From Schistocerca nitens (taxonomy: Eukaryota > Arthropoda > Insecta > Orthoptera > Acrididae), in NCBI RefSeq assembly GCF_023898315.1, contig NC_064623.1, positions 21,907,640 to 21,971,639 of the forward strand: a stretch of DNA of 64,000 nt. Reading direction: 5' to 3'. Shown here one piece after another: positions 1 to 10,120 of the stretch. Every line of letters starts with the position of its first letter. The stretch's first letter is position 1. The notes under the pieces are model-generated. The model was not told the DNA's origin. It was given only the letters and a program-made list of their open reading frames with translations, and did not search any database. The translations under genes and the position numbers were made by a program.

Positions 1-289
1 CGTTCACTGTGATGTGTCTGTCAGCAGTCACCAATTCGTTAACACTCTGCACATTGTCTGGGGTGTGTGCAGTACGAGGCCTGCCGCTGCGAGGACAATC
101 CTCAATGTTGCCGTGCCGGCTTTCATCACCTAACCTGCTTGCCCACCGACTAACTGTACTGCGATCGACAGCAGCATCTCCATACACCTTTCTCAACCTC
201 TTGTGGATGTTTCCAACTGTCTCGTTTTCACAGCACAGGAGTTCTATGGCAGTACGTCGCTTCTGACGAACGTCAAGTGTAGCAGCCAT
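1..289 (-). CDS. mariner transposase, N-terminal DNA-binding part (partial)
   Basis: The ATG at 289-287 opens a stop-free frame of 96 codons that leaves the window. The protein has the layout of mariner/SETMAR DNA-binding domains: a first helix-turn-helix in residues 10-35, then VYGDAAVDRSTVSRW around residues 37-51, then a linker with the motif PRSGRP. This domain binds the transposon's terminal repeats before cut-and-paste transposition. The catalytic DDD domain would lie left of position 1, so activity cannot be judged. No in-frame stop is visible in this part. Confidence 0.7.
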   Translation of the reverse strand, partial: MAATLDVRQKRRTAIELLCCENETVGNIHKRLRKVYGDAAVDRSTVSRWASRLGDESRHGNIEDCPRSGRPRTAHTPDNVQSVNELVTADRHITVN

Positions 290-450
290 CTTGAAGACAT
301 GCTGTGACGGCGCCACTCACGGGAACAGGTTGAACTAAGTTTGAAAACAAGAGGGAAGTATGTATCTACACACTGTAAAACTTTCACACATGCAGAATGA
401 TAACTGTATTTTTACAAAAATAGTGTGCATTTCTTTAGGAGTGACCCTCG
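1..450 (-). mobile_element. mariner-type transposon, cut by window start
   Basis: This is the 5' end of a mariner-like DNA transposon read on the minus strand. The terminal inverted repeat ends at 450 (minus strand CGAGGGTCACTCCTAAAG) next to a TA dinucleotide at 451-452, the usual mariner target. A start codon follows about 160 bp inside, and the frame then stays open to the window edge. The other terminal repeat lies outside the window. The family assignment rests on the repeat sequence and the helix-turn-helix protein. Confidence 0.75.
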
Positions 451-627
451 TACATATTTGCCCATTCAGTGGTATCTGTTCTTTCGGGAACATATACCAT
501 CTTCATACAGTTAAAGGCTACCCGGCCACTGACCTCCTTCTGTGCAAATGCGCACACTTTGCCCGAACTCTTACTGGACTCGTCAGCTTAGGCTGGCGCG
601 AGTAATGAGTGAATGGGCAAATACGTA
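451..627. repeat. 20-bp imperfect inverted repeat bracketing a 137-bp spacer
   Basis: Positions 451-470 (TACATATTTGCCCATTCAGT) are the reverse complement of 608-627 at 18 of 20 bases. The left arm begins exactly at the TA that borders the mariner end. The right arm runs into the tRNA-like SINE unit. No coding potential is seen in the spacer. It may be the end of a small foldback element or a boundary of the SINE. Confidence 0.45.
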
Positions 628-868
628 TTAGGAACACTACGAATGTAGGTTGTGAACAATTGGGACTGTGGGTCTCACAGGAAGAGTGCAAGGGATAAGT
701 CCCTGCAGTCGCACTCTCCCCCGTGCCCTCGGTGGCTCAGATGGACAGAGCGTCTGCCATGTAAGCAGGAGATCACGGGTTCGAATGCTGGTCGGGCCAC
801 ACATTTTCAGCTGTCCCCGTTGATGTATATCAACAACACCTGTCGGCAGCTAAGGGTTTCGATTTAAT
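612..868 (+). repeat. tRNA-Thr-like SINE
   Basis: Positions 724-797 resemble a tRNA: an A-box-like TGGCTCAGATGG at 733-744 and a B-box GGTTCGAATGC at 778-788. The anticodon-arm region holds TGT (threonine), but position 33 is A instead of the invariant U and the acceptor pairing is poor. It is therefore a SINE head and not a working tRNA gene. The upstream block with GGGATAAGTCCCTGCAGTCG and the downstream block with GATGTATATCAACAAC belong to the same repeat as I recall it from orthopteran genomes; that is memory and not a search. Confidence 0.6.
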
Positions 869-1344
869 TTTCATTTCACTTGGGTTGAAGTTGTTGTTTG
901 TTGTATTTTGTTACTATCCTGAAACTTTCTACGCTGACAGCGAAAAGGTGACCAGTTTTAAATTAATTTTAATTACAGTGTGGGTATATAAATGTAGACT
1001 AAAGAATCAACTTGCTTAAAATAATGAAGGGTAATTATTCAATCACTAGAAAGAAGGAAACTCATCGTCCACATACTATGAGCTATAATTTTGTACCGCC
1101 ATTTTTGGTCCATTCTTCACAGCTGCAACTGCTAGTTTCAACAATCAATTCTAATTACGCTGCAGTCCTCTTCTAAACTTTACAGCACTTATTAATTCGT
1201 ACTCTTTCAATATTAATATTTGTTAACATGTCATTTAATGTTTCGAATAAATCATAATTAATTATTCATGTTTTGTAGTAATAAGCAACATCCTTTGTTT
1301 CGTAAATGGCCTCAAAAACTGTAGCTGGTAAGAAAATTACAAGT
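869..1344. other. AT-rich spacer, nothing recognised
   Basis: No open frame of interest, no terminal repeats and no tRNA boxes were seen. It is AT-rich non-coding sequence left of a SINE target site. Confidence 0.5.
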
Positions 1345-1353
1345 ACAATTGGT

Positions 1354-1560
1354 TCGAAAAAAATGGTTCAAATGGCTCTGAGCACTATGGGACTCAACAT
1401 CTTAGGTCATAAGTCCCCTAGAACTTAGAACTACTTAAACCTAACTAACCTAAGGACATCACACACACCCATGCCCGAGGCAGGATTCGAACCTGCGACC
1501 GTAGCAGCCTCGCGGTTCCGGACTGCAGCGCCAGAACCGCACGGCCACCGCGGCCGGCGC
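1354..1560 (-). repeat. SINE-A (tRNA Leu/Ser-type head)
   Basis: This is a tRNA-derived SINE in minus orientation. On the minus strand it starts GCCGGCCGCGGTGGCCG, has the B-box GGTTCGAATCC, the body TCGGGCATGG to GATGTCCTTAGG, and ends GAGCCATTTGAACCATTT plus Ts. A 9-bp target-site duplication, ACAATTGGT, lies at 1345-1353 and 1561-1569. SINEs are transcribed by RNA polymerase III and mobilised by a partner LINE. The short open frame across it is not a gene. Confidence 0.9.
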
Positions 1561-1645
1561 ACAATTGGTGCACGTTCATATTGAAATACTATCACAGAAA
1601 AGCTTGCAGAAACTCTTGAACTGATAAGGGCTGTCGAAATCACGT

Positions 1646-3034
1646 GTTGTTGTTGTGGTCTTCAGTCCAGAGACTGGTTTGATGCAGCTCTCCATGCTAC
1701 TCTATCCTGTGCAAGCTTCTTCATCTCCCAGTACCTACTGCAACTTACATCCTTCTGAATCTGTTTAGTGTATTCATCTCTTGGTCTCCCTCTACGATTT
1801 TTACCCTCCACGCTTCCCTCCAATACTAAATTTGTCATCCCTTGATGTCTCAGAATATGTCCTACCAACCGGTCCCTTCTTCTAGTCATGTTGTGCCACA
1901 ATCTCCTCTTCTCTCCAATTCTGTTCAGTACCTCCTCATTAGTTATGTGATCTACCCATCGAACCTTCAGCATTCTTCTGTAGCACCACATTTCGAAAGC
2001 TTCTATTCTCTTATTGTCTAAACTATTTATCGTCCACGTTTCACTTCCATACATGGCTACACTAAATACAAATATTTTCAGAAAAGACTTCCTGACAAAT
2101 CTATACTCGATGTTAACAAATTTCTCTTCTTCAGAAACGCTTTCCTTGCCATTGTCAGTCTACATTTTATATTCTCTCTATTTCGACCATCATCAGTTAT
2201 TTTGCTCCCCAAATAGCAAAACTCATTTACTCCTTTAAGTGTCTCATTTCGTAATATAATTCCCTCAGCATCACCCGATTTAATTTGACTACATTCCATT
2301 ATCCTCGTTTTCCTTTTGTTGATGTTCATCTTATATCCTCCTTTCAAGACACTGTTCAGTTCAACTGCTCTTCCAGGTCCTTTGCTGTATCTGACAGAAT
2401 TACAATGTCATCGGCCAACCTCAATGTTTTTATTTCTTCTCCATGGATTTTAATTCCTACTCAATTTTTCTTTTGTTACCTTTACTGCTTGCTCAATATA
2501 CAGATTGAATAAAGTCGGGGAGAGGCTGCAACCCTGTCTCACTCCCTTCCCAACCACTGATTCCCTTTCATGCCGCTCGACCCTTTTAACTGCCATTTGA
2601 TTTCTGTACAAATTGTAAATAGCCTTTCGCTCAATGTATTTGACCCCTGACATATTCAGATTTTGAAAGAGAGTATTCCAGTCAACATTGTCAAAAGCTT
2701 TCTCTAAGTCTACAAATGCTAGAAACGTAACCTTTTCTTAATCTATTTTCTAAGATAAGTCGTATGGTCAGTATTGCCTCACGTGTTCCAACATTTCTAC
2801 GGAATCCAAACTGATCTTCCCCGAGGTCGACTTCTACCAGTTTTTCCATTCATCTGTAAAGAATTCGTGTTAGTATTTTGCAGCTGTGGCTTATTAAACT
2901 GATAGTTTGGTAATTTTCACATCTGTCAACACCTGCTTTCTTTGGGATTGGAATTATTATATTCTTCGTGAAGTCTGAGGGTATTTCGCCTGTCTCATAC
3001 ATCTTCTTCACTATATGGTAGAGTTCTGTTACTT
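1646..3034 (-). mobile_element. RTE-type LINE, 5'-truncated, decayed
   Basis: This is the 3' part of a non-LTR retrotransposon. The 3' end is a TTG/CAA microsatellite at 1646-1655, typical of RTE-clade elements. Minus-strand frames 2653-2450, 2347-2078 and 2054-1662 give successive pieces of the reverse transcriptase C-terminus: VRQGCSLSPTLFNLYIEQ, then a region with NKRKTRIMECSQIKSG, then MYGSETWTINSL and FEMWCYRRMLKVRWVDHIT. Frameshifts and stops separate the pieces. The same family recurs at 19549, 28019-34496, 39167, 42682 and 48670. Confidence 0.85.
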
Positions 3035-3248
3035 CAGAATCCCATAGGGAGTTGTAAATGCACAGAGTGGTCTAATAGGGCACAGATTAAATTATAAATT
3101 ATTCGTAAAAGCGCTGCACACGAAAAAGTATGGTCGCCCTACAGTGTCCTCAGTACAAGACGAGTTTGCGTTTTTACACCACACTGAAGCTGTCAGCCAT
3201 TTCGCATTTCCTATCGATATATGATTTGAGGTCCATTCTTAAGAACTA

Positions 3249-3640
3249 CGAGGGTTGGAACTTTAATAGAGGCAAATATTTATTTACAACTTACACAAAG
3301 CAGACACATGTTTCCAAGTTTTCCTGTCCTTGTGTATAACCCCTTGCCAGCAATGTGGAAGTCGTAGGGTACACGCAGCAGCGCCAGATGTGTTGATACA
3401 CCGAGTGGAGCGGTCTGCTTCCTGACGAATCTCTGTGACAGTTCTGAAACGAATGCCGTAAAGAGGTTCCTTCATCTCAGGAATCAAGCCCCATCGATCG
3501 ACCAAATCAGTCGCAAGCTGTGCCACACGAGACCGGACATTCTCCTGCAAAATGATGGACGGATCTGTGCAGAAACTGTAGCCGCTTCTTTGTCTAAGCT
3601 GTTCATTTTTGAAACACAGCCCGCAATCCACCGCAGTCCC
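3249..3640 (-). mobile_element. mariner-type transposon, C-terminal half
   Basis: The end is CGAGGGTTGGAACTTTAATA from 3249, preceded by TA at 3247-3248, and matches a mariner terminal repeat. The minus frame 3631-3284 encodes a decayed transposase C-terminus with LQENVRSRVAQLATDL (the second catalytic block has lost its D) and LIPEMKEPLYGIRFRT. The 5' half is missing. It abuts a plus-strand fragment of the same family, so the two halves diverge from about 3640. Confidence 0.65.
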
Positions 3641-3895
3641 AGGACTTAAGCCCTTGTGATTTCAACTTGATTCCTAACGTGAAGGAAGCACTACTTGGCA
3701 ATCGTTTCAGACCTGTTACAGAGATTCGGGAAATAGACCGCTCCTCTCGATCTATCAACACACCTGGCGCTGCTAAAACTATCCTACAAGTTCCACCTCA
3801 CTGACAACTGGTTACACACAATTCTGGTGACTACTCTGAAGGACCGTAAAGCTTTGAAACATTTAACAAGTTGGTTTGTGTGTACATCCTGCGTA
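3641..3895 (+). pseudogene. mariner transposase C-terminal fragment, inverted relative to its neighbour
   Basis: The plus-strand frame contains LSPCDFNLIPNVKEALLG, RFRPVTEIREIDRSSRSI and, after a stop, TLKDRKALKHL. It aligns residue for residue with the minus-strand fragment at 3284-3560 (LIPEMKEPLYG, RFRTVTEIRQEADRS). LSPCD holds the third catalytic Asp region of mariner DD34D proteins. It is a broken copy and not functional. It may have arisen from insertion of one copy into another or from an inversion. Confidence 0.6.
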
Positions 3896-3899
3896 GCAA

Positions 3900-4250
3900 G
3901 CATATAAATACTTGTTTTGTAAATAAAACTGCCTTTTCCTGCTGCTAGTTACTTTATTTATCCCAGACGCGTTTCGCCTTCTCCTGTTATAAGGCGTCTT
4001 CAGTGGTATCTATGACGACACAGTTTTGTTAGTTTTAGATTATTAAACAGATCACTTCGTGATTTATTGTAAAAAAAAGTAATTACGTGCGATTTGCTGA
4101 TCTGCATTTCCTCACATCTAGTATGGAGGTCGCTCTACCACTTTTATCACTGCCGTATAATCACATCTTTGTGTTCTCGCCTTCCACAAACTGTTCACCA
4201 TGTTTCTCACTCTTTTTCGTGGTGGAATATTGTTCTTTTGCCACTCGATA
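3900..4250 (-). mobile_element. Penelope-like terminal region (pLTR-type) fragment
   Basis: On the minus strand the block 4015-3955 reads CACTGAAGACGCCTT, a loop, then AAGGCGAAACGCGTC. I recall this motif from terminal repeats of arthropod Penelope-like elements. No reverse transcriptase or GIY-YIG frame is attached, so only a terminal piece is present. The Tc1-A copy at 4257 inserted at its right edge. The limits of the block are uncertain. Confidence 0.45.
3959..4010 (-). ncRNA. hammerhead-ribozyme-like motif (minimal type)
   Basis: On the minus strand the order is GATACCA (stem I strand), core CTGAAGA, an extra C, stem II GCCTT / AAGGC around a 10-nt loop, core GAAA, then CGCGTC, whose ACGCGT can act as a minimal self-complementary stem III. 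TGGGATA follows and pairs at 5 of 7 positions with GATACCA to close stem I. CUGANGA and GAAA are the conserved hammerhead cores, and hammerheads are established in Penelope-like elements. Cleavage would fall after GUC. The extra C before stem II and the minimal stem III suggest weak or dimeric activity. This is a predicted fold only. Confidence 0.5.
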
Positions 4251-4256
4251 CAACTA

Positions 4257-5651
4257 CACTCCTGGAAATTGAAATAAGAACACCGTGAATTCATTGTCCC
4301 AGGAAGGGGAAACTTTATTGACACATTCCTGGGGTCAGATACATCACATGATCACACTGACAGAACCACAGGCACATAGACACAGGCAACAGAGCATGCA
4401 CAATGTCGGCACTAGTACAGTGTATATCCACCTTTCGCAGCAATGCAGGCTGCTATTCTCCCATGGAGACGATCGTAGAGATGCTGGATGTAGTCCTGTG
4501 GAACGGCTTGCCATGCCATTTCCACCTGGCGCCTCAGTTGGACCAGCGTTCGTGCTGGCCGTGCAGACCGCGTGAGACGACGCTTCATCCAGTCCCAAAC
4601 ATGCTCAATGGGGGACAGATCCGGAGATCTTGCTGGCCAGGGTAGTTGACTTACACCTTCTAGAGCACGTTGGGTGGCACGGGATACATGCGGACGTGCA
4701 TTGTCCTGTTGGAACAGCAAGTTCCCTTGCCGGTCTAGGAATGGTAGAACGATGGGTTCGATGACGGTTTGGATGTACCGTGCACTATTCAGTGTCCCCT
4801 CGACGATCACCAGTGGTGTACGGCCAGTGTAGGAGATCGCTCCCCACACCATAATGCCGGGTGTTGGCCCTGGGTGCCTCGGTCGTATGCAGTCCTGATT
4901 GTGGCGCTCACCTGCACGGCGCCAAACACGCATACGACCATCATTGGCACCAAGGCAGAAGCGACTCTCATCGCTGAAGACGACACGTCGCTATTCGTCC
5001 CTCCATTCACGCCTGTCGCGACACCACTGGAGGCGGGCTGCACGATGTTGGGGCGTGAGCGGAAGACGGCCTAACGGTGTGCGGGACCGTAGCCCAGCTT
5101 CATGGAGACGGTTGCGAATGGTCCTCGCCGATACCCCAGGAGCAACAGTGTCCCTAATTTGCTGGGAAATGGCGGTGCGGTCCCCTACGGCACTGCGTAG
5201 GATCCTACGGTCTTGGCGTGCATCCGTGCGTCGCTGCGGTCCGGTCCCAGGTCGACGGGCACGTGCACCTTCCGCCGACCACTGGCGACAACATCGATGT
5301 ACTGTGGAGACCTCACGCCCCACGTGTTGAGCAATTCGGCGGTACGTCCACCCGGCCTCCCGCATGCCCACTATACGCCCTCGCTCAAAGTCCGTCAACT
5401 GCACATACGGTTCACGTCCACGCTGTCGCGGCATGCTACCAGTGTTAAAGACTGCGATGGAGCTCCGTATGCCACGGCAAACTGGCTGACACTGACGGCG
5501 GCGGTGCACAAATGCCGCGCAGCTAGCGCCATTCGACGGCTGTGCCGTGCGTGTGATCATTGCTTGTACAGCCCTCTCGCAGTGTCCGGAGCAAGTATGG
5601 TGGGTCTGACACACCGGTGTCAATGTGTTCTTTTTTCCATTTCCAGGAGTG
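4257..5651 (-). mobile_element. Tc1-A element, copy 1 (27-bp deletion)
   Basis: This is a Tc1/mariner-superfamily element with terminal inverted repeats. The left end is CACTCCTGGAAATTGAAATA and the right end (minus strand) is CACTCCTGGAAATGGAAAAA, each bordered by TA at 4255-4256 and 5652-5653. It is 1395 bp against 1422 bp in the other three copies. The missing 27 bp are upstream of the transposase start, near 5540. It shares near identity with the copies at 10121, 20734 and 58931. Confidence 0.95.
4412..5434 (-). pseudogene. Tc1-A transposase with one premature stop
   Basis: The 340-codon frame starts at the MPRQRGRE methionine, the position conserved in the intact copies. It is interrupted only by TAG at 4991-4993, where other copies have TGG inside WRDEWRR just before the first catalytic motif FSDESRF. 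The downstream part is still open, with FQQDNARPH, SPDLSPIEHVWD and a C-terminus ending GGYTLY. A truncated product would keep the DNA-binding domain only. It appears to be a recently killed copy. Confidence 0.9.
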
Positions 5652-5794
5652 TATTTCGTCGTACACTGTTTTTCACAACGTAAATATTGCGACTCCATTA
5701 CGTGTTTCATCTTCTTTGGTATGATTACCTATTTGTTGCCAACCTAACGAAGTATGTGTTCGAGACTAACTTCTATTTACGATGTTTATACCGC

Positions 5795-5796
<2 letters not shown>

Positions 5797-5834
<38 letters not shown>
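5797..5834. repeat. (GT)n microsatellite
   Basis: An uninterrupted run of GT dinucleotides of about 38 bp, preceded by CGCGC. It makes a spurious open frame on the plus strand. Confidence 0.95.
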
Positions 5835-5837
<3 letters not shown>

Positions 5838-6060
5838 AGTGAGAGAGACTTTGTAACTCACCTACAGTCGCTGAGTGCATCCACTTTCCGAATGGAAGGT
5901 AATCTGAGGATTGAGGTAATTACTTGTACTGCAAGGGATCGTGGCAGAAAGACAAAACTCTCAATTAAAGCCGGAAAATTTCGACTGAGAAAATAAATGA
6001 CCATCAAGAGAGACGGCAGAAACAGAAGTAACAAATGAAACTGGCAAAAGAGATCAGAGC

Positions 6061-6241
6061 GGTTCTAGGCGCTTCAGTCTGGAACCGCGCTACCGCTACG
6101 GTCGCAGGTTCGAATCTTGCCTCGGGCATGGATGTGTGTGGTGTCCTTAGGTTAGTTAGGTTTAAGTAGTTCTAAATTCTAGGGGACTGATGACCTCAGA
6201 TGTTTAAGTTCCATAGAGCTCGGAGCCATTTGAACCATTTG
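6061..6241 (+). repeat. SINE-A, 5'-truncated
   Basis: The plus-strand copy begins inside the A-box region (GGTTCTAGGCGCTTCAGTC), has the B-box GGTTCGAATCT and ends GAGCCATTTGAACCATTT. The flanks AAAAGAGATCAGAGC (6046-6060) and AAAAGAGGCCAGAGC (6242-6256) form a diverged 15-bp target-site duplication (13 of 15 identical). Confidence 0.85.
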
Positions 6242-6284
6242 AAAAGAGGCCAGAGCAATTAACAACCCAGAAGTGACATCACAT

Positions 6285-6604
6285 AGCGATGTCGATTTTA
6301 AAATAGTACTAGGTGACGAAACCAAAGTCAGCATTGTGTCATCAGGGGCTGGAAGTCGATCAGGCTGGCACAGAAACAAAAGTGCATGATCTAAACAAAT
6401 GTTAATAGGGGTGATTATTTGTCAACTACGATGAATTATACCTTAGCGATGCCGGTTTAAAACTGGTACTCGATGACGAAACCAGAGTCACTATTGTGTC
6501 GTCAGCAACTCGCTATCGACCAGGTTGGCTAAAGAAACAAAGGTGTGTGATCTAAAAATTGTTAATAGGGATGATTATTTATCAACTACGGTGAACTATA
6601 CCTC
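6285..6604. repeat. tandem dimer of a 160-bp unit
   Basis: Two head-to-tail copies begin AGCGATGTCGATTTTAAAAT (6285) and AGCGATGCCGGTTTAAAACT (6445), a period of 160 bp. Similarity continues through GACGAAACCA, TGTGTC, GATCTAAA and ATTATTT to the end of each unit. I see no terminal repeats or coding frame. It is either a satellite seed or a local duplication. Confidence 0.8.
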
Positions 6605-6852
6605 GGTGTGGTTGCAAGTATCGAGAAAAACAGATCGTAAGTTAATGTATTGGGTAAGTCCTATATGAGCTGGAAGTGACCTGCTGCAGAAGATGAACTT
6701 TGATATGACGTTGGAAATGCAGTAGAAGGGATTTCTGAGTCCAAGGAACTATCAACACATGGACTTTGACTGATTCTGTATTGCCAAAATAATTTTTAAA
6801 AGCCATATAAGGCAACTGCATCAATACATTAAACGTTTACACGTATGAGAAA

Positions 6853-7128
6853 AAAAAAACACGCACCACGAAGGAATTATCCGAATGGGACATAAATCGG
6901 TAGATGTGATATACATGTAAAGATCAGGAAAATTGGGCTATTTATTCAAGAGCAATAGCTTCACAAATTGAGCAAATCAATAACAATCTTTGCTCCTTAT
7001 GTAAGCATTTATTCGTCTTGGCACTGCACTGACTGTTAGAGTTGTTGGACTGCTCCTGAGGGATATCGTGGCAAATTTTGTCTGGTTGGCGCGTTAGATC
7101 GTCAAAATTCCGAGATGGTTGGAGGGGC
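6853..7128 (-). mobile_element. Tc1-like transposon 3' fragment
   Basis: The minus strand encodes a Tc1-type transposase C-terminus without a start: NFDDLTRQPDKICHDIPQEQ, then a decayed match to the usual SMPRR region. A terminal-repeat-like block CACGCACCACGAAGGAATTA is at 6860-6879. The catalytic domain is absent, so this is a relic. Confidence 0.5.
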
Positions 7129-8394
7129 CTGTTGTTGTGGCTGTTTTGTTGATGGAGAATTCGTGTTTTGGGTCTTGAAAGTAGTAACCCGAGAGTGTTA
7201 CTTTATTGTGATAGATCCTAGTGTATATCCACGGAATATCCGCTTGTTCCTACAGCGATAATACGCCCTAGCGTTTTTTAGATATAGACCACGAACACTG
7301 AATGTACCACATAGCTCTCACGTATTGTTGTTCGTCGTGTCGAGTGACCACTCAACCTAGGGACTGTAATGGGACGGCTAATGTCAAAACCTGCAGAACG
7401 TGTGAACTTTGAACAAATGTAAAATTGTGTGGTTAAAAGTGATGGTGGCACCTAGCTCCTTTTTTCCTTCTTTTTTGTTTTGTGTTGTTGTTTAGGGCTG
7501 TCCGTCAGTGGTATTGTAAATTTTTTGCTTGTAATCGGTACGCTACTACGATTTCGGTTCTACGGCTTATATTTGAAACAAAGAGGAAAGGCGTTAAGTA
7601 TACAGCAGTTGGAAAAAGTCGTCCTAAGGAAGGCAAAGATAATCAACATTTTCCATATAATTGTAACTGCGATGATGTTGTCATAAAGAGATTAATGAAG
7701 TTACGACTGTCTAGTTGTCAAGAGGAAAACTGTTATTCTTAATTGAAACTAAATGAGAAGCATACTTCGGATGTTCTATTCGAGTAATTCGTTTATTACA
7801 AAAAGTTCTCTTAAACGGGAAGATACACAAAAGTGTAAAAAGTTACTTTTTTTGATCGCAACAGAAAAATAGAAGAAAGCCAGTAAAGGTGGTAAATTAC
7901 ATCGGTGGTCTTAGTTGTAACGTAATCGTGATACAGTATCAAACAGATACAACAGAAGATAGTAGTTTTCGCTGGATCTAACTTTCTTTACGTAACAAGT
8001 TTACTTAAGTAAATTTACTATTGGAGCTGACACACGACCGTAGAGCGAAAAGTTTTATTTTCAGTATAGAGTCCATTATTAAATTTAAAGGAAATTAGCC
8101 TATGTAGACAGCACGATTTATTTATGAAAGTATACGATAGATAACTCACAGTGCAATCAGCTTTAAATGGTTATAAGTTTTGTATATCGGTGCAATTAAT
8201 TCCAATCAGCTAGAGTTCATGTTACCCACACGTTTCTCTAACGCGAGCGATTCCGTATACATTTTCCCATACTTTGAATTTCACGCATACATATGAGAAT
8301 TACTTAAGAATTAGGGAATCCCTTATGATAGCAAGACAGTCAGATGCGTCAACTTTAACAGTGCTTATACGTATATTATTTCAGTTAGAAGCTA
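7129..8394. other. unannotated spacer
   Basis: This is AT-rich sequence with only short open frames on both strands (68 and 86 codons around 7480-7742, without recognisable domains). No terminal repeats, tRNA boxes or tandem structure were seen. Confidence 0.4.
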
Positions 8395-10084
8395 CACTGA
8401 AGAGCCAAAGAAACTGGTGCACCTGCCTAATATTGGGTAGCACAGCCACGTGAATGCAGAAGTGCAGCAGCACGACGCGGAATGGACTCGACTAATGTCT
8501 GCAGTAGTGCTCGAAGGAACTGACACCATGAATCCTGCAGGGCTGTCCCTAAATCCGTAAGAGTACGACGGGGTGGAGATCTCTTCTTATCAGCTTCCCA
8601 GAAATGCTGAATAATGTTCACGTGTGGGGAATTTGGTGGCCAACGGAAGTGTTTAAACTCATAAGTGTTCTTGGAGTCACTGTGTAGCAATTCGGGTTAT
8701 GAGGGGTGTCGCAGTGCCCTGCTGGAATTGCCCAAGTCTGTCGGAATGCACAATGGACATGAATGGATGCAGGTGATCAGACAGGATGCTTATGTACGTG
8801 TCACCTGTCAGAGTCGAATCTAAACGTATCAGGGGTCCCATATCACTCCAACTGCACACGCCCCACACCATTACAAAGCCTACACCAGCTTGAATTCATG
8901 AGGTTGTCTCCATGCCTGTACACGTGCATCCGCTCGATACAATTTGAAACGAGACTCGCCCGACCAGGCAACATGTTTACACTCATCAACAGTCCAATAT
9001 CGTTGTTGACGGTCCAGGCTAGGAGTAAAGCTTTGTGTCGTGTATTCATCAAGGGTACACGAGTGGGCCTTCGGCTCCTAAAGTCCATATCGATGATGAT
9101 TCGCTGAACGGTTCACACACTGACACTTGTTGATGGTGCAGCATCGAAATTTGCAGCAATTTGCGAAAGGGTTGCACTTCTGTCACGTTGAACGATTCTC
9201 TTCAGTCGTCGTTGGTCCCGTCCTTGGAGGATCTTTTTCCGGCCGCAGCGAAGTCAGAGATTTGATGTTTCACCGGATTCCTGATATTCAAGTTGTTGTG
9301 CTGGCAGAAGAGCCAACACCATGTTAGTAGTGGAGGCCGAAATGCACGCGTTTTAGCTCACGCAGGCTGGCGTGAGGAGGGAAGAACTATACTGACGTGA
9401 GTTCTGGAACATGACGACGAATTAGAATTCAGAAAGCGGACGTAATTAGTTTGATACTTAACCTTAATCCATTAATGATGAACGTCGCTCTTGACGGTAC
9501 ATGAGTCACAATATTATCTGTCCAGAAGACATAGCAACTGAATATGGCGCCTTGCTAGGTCGTAGCAAATGACGTAGCTAAAGGCTATGCTAAACTGTCG
9601 TCTCTTCAAATGAGAGCGTCTGTATACAGTGAACCATCGCTAGCAAAGTCGGCTGTACACCTGGGGCGAGTGCTAGGGAGTCTCTAGACTAGACCTGCCG
9701 TGGGGCGGCGCTCGGTCTGCAATCACTGATAGTGGCGACACGCGGGTCCGACGTATACTAACGGACCGCGGCCGATTTAAAGGCTACCACCCAGCAAGTG
9801 TGGTGTCTGGCGGTGACACCACACAAATCAAACTCGTGAAATGGTCATACTAGAAAATCCACAGTTCGTCGCTACCTCTGAGATGACGTGTGCTGTCGCT
9901 CGTGCACCGACTATAACACTACGTTCAGACTCACTTAAATTTTGATAACCTACCACCGCTCTAACAACTGCGCCAGACACTTGTCTTTTATAGGCGTTGC
10001 CGACCGCAGCACCGTACTCTGCCTGTTTACATATCTCAGTAATTGAATACACATGCCTAGACCAGTTTCTTTAGCTCTTCTATG
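8395..10084 (-). mobile_element. Tc1-like element (family B), decayed, split by a solo LTR
   Basis: The terminal repeats CACTGAAGAGCCAAAGAAAC (left) and minus-strand CATAGAAGAGCTAAAGAAAC (right) are bordered by TA at 8393-8394 and 10085-10086. Minus-strand frames give transposase pieces in order: the N-terminal part around 10052-9828, RSRRPTRVPLMNTRHKALLL, MVWGVCSWSDMGPLIRLDST, FQQGTATPL (the usual FQQDNATPH) and RWPPNSPHVNIIQHFW. Catalytic D and E are lost or altered and frames are broken. The LTR at 9294-9823 sits inside the coding region. Confidence 0.85.
9294..9823 (-). repeat. solo LTR (Gypsy-like)
   Basis: This 530-bp block interrupts the family-B Tc1 element. On the minus strand it starts TGTGGTGTCACCGCCAGACA and ends GCCAGCACAACA, giving TG...CA ends. 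The bordering pentamers CAAGT (9289-9293) and CAAAT (9824-9828) look like a diverged 5-bp duplication. I recall the same LTR as frequent in locust genomes. No internal retroviral genes are present, consistent with LTR-LTR recombination. Confidence 0.65.
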
Positions 10085-10120
10085 TATTTTCAAGTACCTG
10101 GTTGTACAGGGCTAAATGTA

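Noticed and set aside
724..797. Functional tRNA-Thr gene
   Set aside because: Position 33 of the anticodon loop is not U, the acceptor stem pairs poorly and the sequence continues into a SINE body.
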